A DNA stretch of 64,000 nt, taken from positions 271,811 through 335,810 of the forward strand of contig NZ_JBMERD010000001.1 of the NCBI RefSeq assembly GCF_048820935.1, written 5' to 3'. A program made the translations under genes and the position numbers. The notes below the pieces were generated by a model that had not been told where the DNA came from, did no database searches, and worked only from the letters and a program-made list of their open reading frames with translations. Positions 15,144 to 23,089 of this stretch are shown here, in pieces (position 1 is the first letter of the stretch; every line of letters begins with the position of its first letter). The stretch comes from Algicoccus sp048820935 (GTDB lineage: Bacteria; Pseudomonadota; Gammaproteobacteria; Burkholderiales; Burkholderiaceae_B).

Positions 15144-18100
15144 ATACCTTTACGTTCTCCTACACAGACGAGTCTGTCACATTACGCTTGGCTTCTACTC
15201 AGAAAGGCTTTTTACAGCGTTTGCTGCCTTCGAAAACTACAGATTTAAATCAGCTTTCATCAATCGACAGAAGATTGGCCTTTGCAATCGCCGATCTACG
15301 AGCACTAGGAGAAGAGTTAAAACAGAATCCAATCATCGGTAGCCATACCATCGAAATGACACACCAGCTTGCAGCGGCAGTTGATGCGGAAACAGCTCAG
15401 ATTCTCGGTTTGCCTCCATTAACCGACTTAACACTACGCACTGACGTTGAAGGTGTGCTTGGCACGCCTAGCTTTCGATTACGTGCGCAATGGTTTAGAG
15501 ATGGTCGTGCTCGTTCCCCAGCACGAACAGGCTCGATACTGGCCACAGATAAAGGTGCACAACGTTTACCTTTATGGATGTTGGATGCTGTTGAATTGGT
15601 CGATAATTTTCATCAATCAAACGATGACACCGCCCACTGGGAAGCACTCGCCAGATTTCGTAAGGCATTAGAACCTGGTGTCGAATTAGTTGGACAAACT
15701 CAGTCCGCACGTCTGTCTATGACTGATTTTCTTTCTGGACTTGAGGTTTCTCTGGCAGACAGTCTCTCAATTTCGATCGCAGAATCAGGTCAAGATTTTG
15801 AAATATTGCCTTTTTCTTCAGACGATCTAAACGAGCAAATTCATCCTTCAGAAACAATGGCGGAATTAAGAGGCACTGATCTTCACACTTTTCAGCAACG
15901 TGTTCGTGAACGTGGCGCACTAAATGCCTATCGTTTAGGTCCTGGACGATTTCTTGTGATGGATCGTGCAGTCATACCTGCATTAAAGGCAATGACGAGA
16001 GCGCAAAAGTCTCCTCCTAATGAACGGCTTGCTTTTATGCGCAATCCACGACCTCACATTACTGAAGCAGTCGAAGAGCATCTTCGTCAACAGACAAATT
16101 TTGATGATTTACCACCAATCGTCCAAGAAGAAACTATCGACAATGCAGTTAAAAATCTTTTAATCGAAACTGAAGAATTCATGCAATTCTCAGATCGAGT
16201 CACAGGTTCCGAGGTTTATACAGGCAATCCTGTTGAAGAATTCACATCAAGCGGTACGACTTGGTTACCCGAAACTTTTACCCATGAAGTTAAAGAGCTC
16301 CTTGAGTCAAAATCTGTAGAAGAACTTGAAGCGATCCAAGAAAACATTGAGGACATGATCGGTGCTGGAACACAAACCGTATCGATTGATCAACATGAAG
16401 TACCTGCTACAACTGAAACCATCGATGCCATCGACGAAATCATACAAAGAAAACACATTGTAGATCTTCCGATTTCAAGCGAAGACGTAGCAGAAAACCC
16501 CGTATTTGCAGGTCCAGTGATTCTATCGACGGCAGACAATTACACCGAAGTGCTTTGGCGACCCAAACGAGGCCCACGAAATACCTCGCTTGCATCAACA
16601 ATACCTTCCACGATTCGCACCCGACTCAAGGATCATCAAGTTGAAAGCTTAGACATCAAAATCAAGGCTTGGAAATTAGGCATGCCTGGCATTCTAAATG
16701 CTGATGAGCAAGGCCTTGGGAAGACATTACAGACGATCGCGTTTCTAGTCTGGCTTAATGAACATATGAAGCGTGACGCTAATGCGAAAAAAGGACCGTT
16801 CCTCATTGTGGCCCCAACGTCATTATTAGAGAACTGGGAGCAAGAGGTTAAACAGCATGTTGAACAACCGGGGCTCGGTCATTTAATCCGTCTATATGGC
16901 ACATATACAGCTGGACGCCGATTTGCAGGCGCAGCAGGATGGGACACAAAAAACGGAGAGGCACGATTAGATTTCTCTGATATAGAGCGAGCACTCGCTT
17001 CGGGGGCAGGACATTTAACTTGGATTTTGACAACTTACCAAACACTGACAAATTATCAACACTCTCTTGGAAAAATCCCTTTTACTACAGCCGTTTTTGA
17101 TGAGATCCAAAACATTAAAAACCCAGGCACACTGGCAGCCAATGCAGCCAGAGCAATGAACGCAGATTTTCGGATTGGTTTAACTGGCACTCCCATCGAA
17201 AACAAAACCACAGATCTCTGGGCAATCATGGATCAGCTCACACCCGGCGCACTTGGTTCAATGTCTGAGTTCCGCGAAAAGTATGGCACACCTAATGAAC
17301 GCAATATGCTTGAGCTCTACAATCGCGTTTTTTGCGCACAAAATGATCTATCGCCATTGGCTTTCCGTCGATTAAAAGAAACCGTTGCAACTGATTTACC
17401 AGAAAAACGACGATACTTGCATCCCCGTTTGATGCCACAAGAGCAAGCCAAAAATTATGAAGAAGCAAGGATAAAACTTGAAAGTGGCGGCACAAGTGCT
17501 GCTCTAAAAATGCTACATCACATTAGAACAGTCTCACTTCACCCAGCACTTGACGGTCATATTAGCGATGATGCATTTATTCAAGCATCAGGTCGACTTG
17601 AGGCTACATTTGAGGTTTTGAGAAAAATTCAATCTTCTGGTGAACGAGCTTTGGTTTTCATTGAGAGTCGCCAAATGCAGCATCGTTTCATTGAACTCGT
17701 TAAAGGTGAGTTTGGGCTGGAGAATGTAGATTTAATTAATGGCGACACACCGATTTTAAAACGACAAGCAATTGTCAATCGATTTCAAAAACACTTGGAA
17801 GATGACCAAGGATTCGATCTTTTGGTACTTGGTCCCAAAGCTGCTGGTACAGGACTCACATTGACGGCCGCGACACACGTCATACATCTGTCACGCTGGT
17901 GGAATCCAGCTGTTGAAGAGCAATGTAATGACCGCGTACATCGTATTGGTCAAAAACGTGCTGTATCCGTGCATATACCACTTGCGATTCATTCGAACTA
18001 TCAAGAACATTCTTTCGACATCCTTTTACAGAGCTTGATGCAACGTAAACGCCAATTAGCAACTTCCGCACTTTGGCCTATGGGTGATACTTCGGAGGAT

Positions 18101-18244
18101 TCTGAACAGCTTCAAAAAATGTTGATATCTGAAGCACAAAAAGAAAGTGGCAACATCATAAGCTCAACAATGAAAGCACTTTTCGAACGAGATAAATTAC
18201 TCGCGGAAGGACCAAACACTGATGGTTCTTGGAAATATCAATAA
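15140..18244 (+). CDS. zorD: Zorya ZorD: SNF2-family helicase effector
   Basis: About 1,034 residues from the ATG at 15140, which overlaps the zorC stop; an upstream in-frame start at 15113 lacks a reason to be used. The first half is Zorya-specific. The second half is a Swi2/Snf2 ATPase with motif I NADEQGLGKT (near residue 520), motif II FDEIQNIKNP (near 653), motif III GLTGTPIENK and motif VI DRVHRIGQKR (near 930). In type I Zorya, ZorD is the nuclease/translocase effector acting on invading DNA. It completes an intact four-gene operon; all catalytic motifs are present. Confidence 0.92.
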   Translation: MNTFTFSYTDESVTLRLASTQKGFLQRLLPSKTTDLNQLSSIDRRLAFAIADLRALGEELKQNPIIGSHTIEMTHQLAAAVDAETAQILGLPPLTDLTLRTDVEGVLGTPSFRLRAQWFRDGRARSPARTGSILATDKGAQRLPLWMLDAVELVDNFHQSNDDTAHWEALARFRKALEPGVELVGQTQSARLSMTDFLSGLEVSLADSLSISIAESGQDFEILPFSSDDLNEQIHPSETMAELRGTDLHTFQQRVRERGALNAYRLGPGRFLVMDRAVIPALKAMTRAQKSPPNERLAFMRNPRPHITEAVEEHLRQQTNFDDLPPIVQEETIDNAVKNLLIETEEFMQFSDRVTGSEVYTGNPVEEFTSSGTTWLPETFTHEVKELLESKSVEELEAIQENIEDMIGAGTQTVSIDQHEVPATTETIDAIDEIIQRKHIVDLPISSEDVAENPVFAGPVILSTADNYTEVLWRPKRGPRNTSLASTIPSTIRTRLKDHQVESLDIKIKAWKLGMPGILNADEQGLGKTLQTIAFLVWLNEHMKRDANAKKGPFLIVAPTSLLENWEQEVKQHVEQPGLGHLIRLYGTYTAGRRFAGAAGWDTKNGEARLDFSDIERALASGAGHLTWILTTYQTLTNYQHSLGKIPFTTAVFDEIQNIKNPGTLAANAARAMNADFRIGLTGTPIENKTTDLWAIMDQLTPGALGSMSEFREKYGTPNERNMLELYNRVFCAQNDLSPLAFRRLKETVATDLPEKRRYLHPRLMPQEQAKNYEEARIKLESGGTSAALKMLHHIRTVSLHPALDGHISDDAFIQASGRLEATFEVLRKIQSSGERALVFIESRQMQHRFIELVKGEFGLENVDLINGDTPILKRQAIVNRFQKHLEDDQGFDLLVLGPKAAGTGLTLTAATHVIHLSRWWNPAVEEQCNDRVHRIGQKRAVSVHIPLAIHSNYQEHSFDILLQSLMQRKRQLATSALWPMGDTSEDSEQLQKMLISEAQKESGNIISSTMKALFERDKLLAEGPNTDGSWKYQ

Positions 18245-18329
18245 TTTCTTATTTTAAAGCTCAATTATAAGGAAATTTATGCAACTCCTAATTTCCAGGC
18301 AGTAGTTTAGGATCCCCCCCTACATCTCA

Positions 18330-18448
18330 CTAGTTGTCCGCTGTTTTAATTTCTCACTTACACTACTTGCAGGGGCGGTTGCTACGCGTTGGCCTCAGCG
18401 CGGCTGGCAAAGGACCCTCGTTGACCGCCTAACTTACCGGACAACTAG
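18330..18448. repeat. 119-bp element with 11-bp terminal inverted repeats
   Basis: CTAGTTGTCCG (18330) and CGGACAACTAG (18438) bound the element. Inner imperfect arms (GGGCGGT and ACCGCCT) and a GC-rich core could fold into a long hairpin. Its right end supplies the CTAG at which the IS1380-type element inserted. It may be a non-autonomous mobile unit. Confidence 0.55.
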
Positions 18449-20026
18449 CCCGCAAATTTCACCACAAATAGGATCGGCGCAGTCATTTTTCCCGTAAAAT
18501 CAAATTGTTAAGAAAAGATTTAGGGAGACTGCGCCGATGCCAAATTGTACCGTAAATAAACTCGACTTTGGTCGTCTGCAAAGACGTGTGATTGAAGCCG
18601 ATTTTCAAGGAGGCGCCCTGAGTTCTGATGGTGGTGCCATACTGCTACGTCAGGTTGATCAACGCATCGGTCTATCAGCTGCAATTGCCGATGCACTTCG
18701 TGATCGCCGGGACCCCACCCGCATTACGCACACCCATCAAGATTTAGTCGCGCAGCGCCTGTATGCGCTGGCTCTAGGTCATGAAGACCTCAATGATCAC
18801 GACCAGCTTCGCAATGATCCTCTGATACAAACCGCAGTTGGCCGGGTTGAACAATTAGCCAGTAGTCCAACGCTATGCCGCTTTGAAGCCAGCGTGACCC
18901 GTGAGGAGATCATTGCTTTGAACCAGGTGCTGGTAGAGCAGTTCATCGCTTCTTTCACCCAACGTCCAAATCAGTTGATTCTGGATATTGATGCATCTGA
19001 CATTCCGTTACATGGGAATCAGGAAATGCGACAGTTTCACGGATACTACGATCACTACTGCTATTTGCCTCTGTATATTTATTGTGGTGATGCACTCCTG
19101 ACTTGCGTGCTTAGAAACAGTCGCATCGATGGGGCCAAACATGCAGCCGCTATCATCAAACTACTGGTCACCCGTTTGCGTCAGCAATGGCCTGATGCAC
19201 AAATCATTGTGCGAGGGGATTCCGGTTTCTGCCGGCAATTGCGGATCAATTGGTGTGAGCGCAATCAAGTACATTACGTCATTGGTCTGGCTCGTAATGC
19301 TCGGTTGCAAGAGGCCGTAAGCCATTGGGAGCGAAGATTAAGGATTCGTCACCAACATACAGGCTGTAAGCAACGTGTTATCTACGAGTTGACCTATGGC
19401 GCTCGGGCTTGGAAAAAAGAGTGCCGTGTCATTACACGTCTGGAATATGGTCATCAAGGCAATAATCCAAGATACATTGTGACGAACCTCAGAGCTTGCC
19501 CGGTCTGGATCTATGACACGCTGTACTGCAAACGAGGTGAGGCAGAAAACCGAATTAAAGAAACACAATTGGATCTGTTTGGCACACGCACCAGCTGCCA
19601 CCGCTTCATCGCCAACTGGTTCCGAATCATGCTCTCTGCGCTTGCTTACACGCTGATGCAACGCCTAAAAGAGTTGGCGCTAACTGGCACAAAACTGACC
19701 AATGCGACAACCTCAACCATTCGGGTTCGACATCTCAAAATTGGTGCTGCCGTGGTTCGCAACACCCGTCGAATACGCATCATGTTTGCGTCACATCACC
19801 CGCTGCAAGACATTCTTGTGCGTGCTGTTCGAGCCCTGTCCCCCTAATCTCAAAAAGAGTGTTTCCCGGGCACGATGACGCTGCCGGGGTAAGGGGAAAT
19901 TGCGCTTATAAATCGCGAAACTCAATCAAATAACACGCAAACAACACCGAAATACTGAATCGTACGAAAAGCTCAAAGCAAAGCACTACAAATCACAGAT
20001 TCAGGCTACATGATGAAATTTGCGGG
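18449..20026 (+). mobile_element. IS1380-family insertion sequence, apparently complete
   Basis: Terminal inverted repeats CCCGCAAATTTCACCA (left) and its near complement TGATGAAATTTGCGGG (right) bound a 1,578-bp unit with one transposase gene. The tetranucleotide CTAG is present on both sides (18445-18448 and 20027-20030), consistent with a 4-bp target duplication. The terminal match and intact gene suggest recent insertion. Confidence 0.85.
18537..19847 (+). CDS. IS1380-family DDE transposase
   Basis: A 436-residue transposase starting MPNCTVNKLDFGRLQRR, with GGALSSDGGAILLRQVD, the usual IS1380-type opening. Catalytic DDE residues can be placed at LDIDASD (near residue 150), VRGDSGF (near 226) and KRGEAENRIKE (near 335), the last within the DDE family's C-terminal signature helix. 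It is uninterrupted and of normal length for the family, so it is probably active. It lies downstream of the Zorya operon in the same direction and does not disrupt it. Confidence 0.93.
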   Translation: MPNCTVNKLDFGRLQRRVIEADFQGGALSSDGGAILLRQVDQRIGLSAAIADALRDRRDPTRITHTHQDLVAQRLYALALGHEDLNDHDQLRNDPLIQTAVGRVEQLASSPTLCRFEASVTREEIIALNQVLVEQFIASFTQRPNQLILDIDASDIPLHGNQEMRQFHGYYDHYCYLPLYIYCGDALLTCVLRNSRIDGAKHAAAIIKLLVTRLRQQWPDAQIIVRGDSGFCRQLRINWCERNQVHYVIGLARNARLQEAVSHWERRLRIRHQHTGCKQRVIYELTYGARAWKKECRVITRLEYGHQGNNPRYIVTNLRACPVWIYDTLYCKRGEAENRIKETQLDLFGTRTSCHRFIANWFRIMLSALAYTLMQRLKELALTGTKLTNATTSTIRVRHLKIGAAVVRNTRRIRIMFASHHPLQDILVRAVRALSP

Positions 20027-20030
20027 CTAG

Positions 20031-20239
20031 CCTGTGATAATGGGCTGCAATTGGGCTGTGACGAGTATCGTCGGCTCAATGAGAAGGGGCATTAAGCTCT
20101 GCATTACCTCCTTTAGCGACGCAACTCGACAGCGACACGCTCGCCATAAAACGCAACCACATCGGAAAAATGGATGGATGAATTGGCATTTTCTACAAGA
20201 GCGACGCAGGGCTTGAGGTTATTGGGCAATGAAAGCTTT
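20031..20239. other. Unassigned debris right of the IS element
   Basis: A 60-codon open frame begins at 20034 but shows no recognisable domain. Pieces of other frames (YRRLNEKGH) hint at a decayed gene. I see nothing that can be assigned. Confidence 0.3.
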
Positions 20240-20299
20240 GAGTGCTTTGCTACACATTATTTCAAACCACATGGTTCAGGCTTATGCCGACACACAGAG
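20240..20299. repeat. Island repeat R3 (diverged copy of R1/R2)
   Basis: 60 bp in the same orientation as R1 and R2. The strongest match is AACCACATGGTTCAGGCTTA and the terminal CACACAGAG. It marks the right flank of the Zorya/IS1380 segment and ends at the stop of the ankyrin gene. Confidence 0.55.
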
Positions 20300-20302
20300 C
20301 CC

Positions 20303-21721
20303 TTAATCAAAGCTCTCGTCGACTAATCGCCAATACGTATCTGTTTTCTTGTTGTTTTTATTAAGAATTGAATTATAAAAATTATAGTGATCCAGAGCGG
20401 TTTTCCCAGCAGTATTTCGCAATCTTGGATTGGCTCCCATATCCAACAAATAGGCAACAACTGAATCTTGTCCTAACTTCGCAGCGATCATTAACGCACT
20501 ATCGCCGTCTTTATTTCTTGCATCAAGTTCAGATCCAGCTTCAATTAATTTTTCAATGATTTCAATATTGGGGATAAGAGAAACAGCAAGCGTTAATGCA
20601 CTATCGCCATCTTTATTTTTCGCATTAACTGTGGATCCCGCTTCAAGTAGCTTATTAATAATTTCAAGTCTTGGATTAAGATGCGCAGCAACCATCAGTG
20701 CTGTCCAGCCTTCTTCAGTTCTTGCATGAATATTTGCCCCCTCTTCCAATAATACATCGATAGGTTTTGAGCTATAGCCCCTCTCAGCTACCGTCATAAG
20801 TGGAGTTATCCCTGCACCACCGTAAAAACCAAAATCCTTTCTTGCATTAACACTAGCACCAGCAGATATAAGCTCTTTGGCAATATCGAAGTTTTCATTA
20901 ATCAATGCTGTTTCGAGAACAGAATGTCCCGATGTTTCCTCAGCATGTATATCTGCTCCAGCAGCTATTAATGACTTTATTAATTGAGGAGGTGATCCAA
21001 AACGAGAAGCCAATAATAGTGGCGTCATATGATCTAAAGTTTTTTTATTGACATTTCCTCCTTCGGCAACATAACTTTTAATCAAATCGCTGTTAGGATT
21101 TGTTCTAATTGAAGCTAGAAAACTTACCCAAGCGCCGGCGCCCTCAGGTTTTGACTTGTTTTCGTATTTAATAAGCTCTTCAACAATATCGGAATTTCTA
21201 TTAGAAACAATTGCACGTTCTAATGGTGTTTCATTATATTTATTTTTCCTATCAAAAATTGCACCAGCTTGCAATAACGCTCTAATCACATCTAAATTTT
21301 CATTTATTCTTGTCGCTTTTATTAAAGCTGAACTATCGTACTTATTAGTAGCATTAACTTCCGCTCCAGCTTCAAGTAAAACTTGAATAACTTCAGCACT
21401 ACGATTATAAAACGCTGCCTCCATGAGTGGAGTACTTCCATCTTCTCTGGTGGCATTAACATTGGCACCAGCGTCGAGCAATGCTTTGATAACCTCTGGA
21501 AATTGTGCCTCGCGTACAGCGTGATGTAAGGGCGTCCAATTGAAACGATCTACAGCATTAACATCAGCGCCCGCTGCAATTCGCTCCTGAACATCGGATA
21601 AGGTCCACGACGAATCAAAGGGTAAGAGCGTGCTTGCGTACGCAATTGCCCACATTACGCTAGCAACCAACATGAGCAGCAGTCTTTTCGCAAAACCGAA
21701 CACTTTCATCACTATTTTCAC
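20303..21721 (-). CDS. Exported ankyrin-repeat protein
   Basis: 472 residues. The N-terminus is a signal peptide (basic KRLLLMLVASVMWAIAYA, likely cut after AYA). The rest is about ten to eleven ankyrin repeats of 33-35 residues, with motifs such as TPLHHAV, STPLMEAAF and DSALTLAVSLIPNIEIIEKL. Secreted ankyrin proteins usually mediate protein-protein contacts in the periplasm. It is the last of four leftward genes starting with the type ISP enzyme, 100 bp after the VasI-like gene. The first codon is a GTG at 21721; an ATG at 21709 is an equally possible start. Low GC relative to the window suggests recent acquisition. Confidence 0.8.
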   Translation of the reverse strand: MKIVMKVFGFAKRLLLMLVASVMWAIAYASTLLPFDSSWTLSDVQERIAAGADVNAVDRFNWTPLHHAVREAQFPEVIKALLDAGANVNATREDGSTPLMEAAFYNRSAEVIQVLLEAGAEVNATNKYDSSALIKATRINENLDVIRALLQAGAIFDRKNKYNETPLERAIVSNRNSDIVEELIKYENKSKPEGAGAWVSFLASIRTNPNSDLIKSYVAEGGNVNKKTLDHMTPLLLASRFGSPPQLIKSLIAAGADIHAEETSGHSVLETALINENFDIAKELISAGASVNARKDFGFYGGAGITPLMTVAERGYSSKPIDVLLEEGANIHARTEEGWTALMVAAHLNPRLEIINKLLEAGSTVNAKNKDGDSALTLAVSLIPNIEIIEKLIEAGSELDARNKDGDSALMIAAKLGQDSVVAYLLDMGANPRLRNTAGKTALDHYNFYNSILNKNNKKTDTYWRLVDESFD

Positions 21722-21821
21722 CGTAGGAAAACTTTGCGTTTACAGTCTAGCATCAGGCGTAATACGTTTCTTATCTTTGATTCAGGTGATAGTCGTGAAT
21801 AAAGAGGTCACTCCGTGTTCA

Positions 21822-22469
21822 TTACCACTTACATGCCTCACGCAGCGGTTTAACTGCCTCGTTGAGACCACTAATATCAAAAGTAACTGTTATTGGTGAC
21901 TCACTAAATGGCGTCGCTTGTACCAACAGTGTTTTTCCATCGAGGAGACGTTTAATGAAAGGAATGGCCCTGTTGCCTCGCCACAGTCCAAGTGCCTTGC
22001 TATCTGTGGAAGCGTTCGTATTTTGAGTGAATGCCTTTTGCTTGTCCACCCGAAACGTAACCCGTCCATAACCTTGTATATCGGCCATGTGATGTCCATT
22101 AAAAACGATGAATGCCGCTGTAGTATTTTGCATACAACGTAGAATGAGGACTGGTTTGTATGAATCACGGAAACGGCCGCTGATTGGCTCTAATGCATTT
22201 GTTAAAAGAGTAACGAAAGGTGAATCATCGATCTCTGATTTAGAAATATCAATTCTCCAATTCGACGGAGTCGGCTCATAATCAACTCCTTCGTCCCCGC
22301 TGTCTTGATTAAGTTTTTCCTGTAGATCAGACCCTAAGCGATCAAAGCATTCAAGACGTTGCTGACCATCACTAATCTGCGAACAAGACAGAACCTCTTT
22401 TTGTAGCGGATTCGCCACCACCAGCACCGGGAACAATGATATACAGGCCAAAAAAGTAGATATTTTCAT
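21822..22469 (-). CDS. VasI/TagO-like secreted protein (type VI secretion-associated family)
   Basis: About 215 residues from the ATG at 22469, five bases after GGAAG. There is a signal peptide (FLACISLFPVLVVANP). CSQISDGQQRLECFDRLG then matches the opening of VasI/TagO proteins. WRIDISKSEIDDSPFVTLLT and LILRCMQNTTAAFIVFN are the core strands of the family. VasI proteins are known from type VI secretion loci, where their role is poorly understood. No tss gene is in the window, so this is an orphan member in a defence island. It lies 84 bp after the unrecognised membrane-anchored protein gene. Confidence 0.75.
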   Translation of the reverse strand: MKISTFLACISLFPVLVVANPLQKEVLSCSQISDGQQRLECFDRLGSDLQEKLNQDSGDEGVDYEPTPSNWRIDISKSEIDDSPFVTLLTNALEPISGRFRDSYKPVLILRCMQNTTAAFIVFNGHHMADIQGYGRVTFRVDKQKAFTQNTNASTDSKALGLWRGNRAIPFIKRLLDGKTLLVQATPFSESPITVTFDISGLNEAVKPLREACKW

Positions 22470-22552
22470 CACATCTTCCAACAATCATCAGGCTACGAAT
22501 TTCATTTTTTTTAAAATCGAAATTGCTTTATTCAAAACCCTTTCCAATCACT

Positions 22553-23089
22553 TTACTTCAAAGTTTTACGCGTATCGCTTAGCCACCATTTTTCATGAAA
22601 CTCATTGAAGTCCTTCAATTGCTTTTCAAGAACACCCAGAAATCCTCCTCTCCATGTACTGAAAGCAGATGTGCCATCTAGATTTTTGATGTTTGATGGC
22701 ATGTTATTGATTGTGTAGTTTGGATTCTGAATACCGTATTCTTGACCAAGGGTTTTAAAATAATCACCCTCCATATAAAACCTTTGATCACCTTTAAAAG
22801 CCAAAACAACTCGTGACAATGATCTATCTTTCATCTCTGATGCAAAGGTTAATAAAACACGGGTGACATCAAGCATGCTGTTATTGCCACCGACTTCACG
22901 AATATCAAATACGACGGTTGTCGGATTGACAAGCCATTGATGATACGCAACAACATCAACGCCTTTGTTTCTCGGTGTTGTCTGAATTGCTTTTGCTACA
23001 TATTTATATGCAGAAAAATAATTAAAAGCAATAAGCGATACAACAACCACCACAACAATCGCCAAACTTCGTTTATATTTCATCATCAC
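22553..23089 (-). CDS. Unrecognised membrane-anchored protein coupled to the type ISP gene
   Basis: 178 residues with one N-terminal hydrophobic segment (about residues 8-27, SLAIVVVVVVSLIAFNYF) and no clear cleavage site, so probably a signal anchor with the rest outside. I do not recognise the domain; it contains VVFDIREVGGNNSMLDVTRV and VVLAFKGDQRFYMEGDYF, a possible alpha/beta fold. The GTG/ATG start overlaps the stop of the restriction enzyme gene, which argues for co-translation and a joint role. The physical pairing of a cytoplasmic nuclease gene with an envelope protein is unusual. Confidence 0.65.
   Translation of the reverse strand: MMMKYKRSLAIVVVVVVSLIAFNYFSAYKYVAKAIQTTPRNKGVDVVAYHQWLVNPTTVVFDIREVGGNNSMLDVTRVLLTFASEMKDRSLSRVVLAFKGDQRFYMEGDYFKTLGQEYGIQNPNYTINNMPSNIKNLDGTSAFSTWRGGFLGVLEKQLKDFNEFHEKWWLSDTRKTLK

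Noticed and set aside
18330..18448. Integron attC site
   Set aside because: GCCTAAC resembles one attC core box, but the matching GTTRGGC box at the other end is absent, and there is no integrase or cassette array.
20034..20216. 60-codon open frame right of the IS1380-type element
   Set aside because: Begins at the insertion junction, with no similarity to any family I know.
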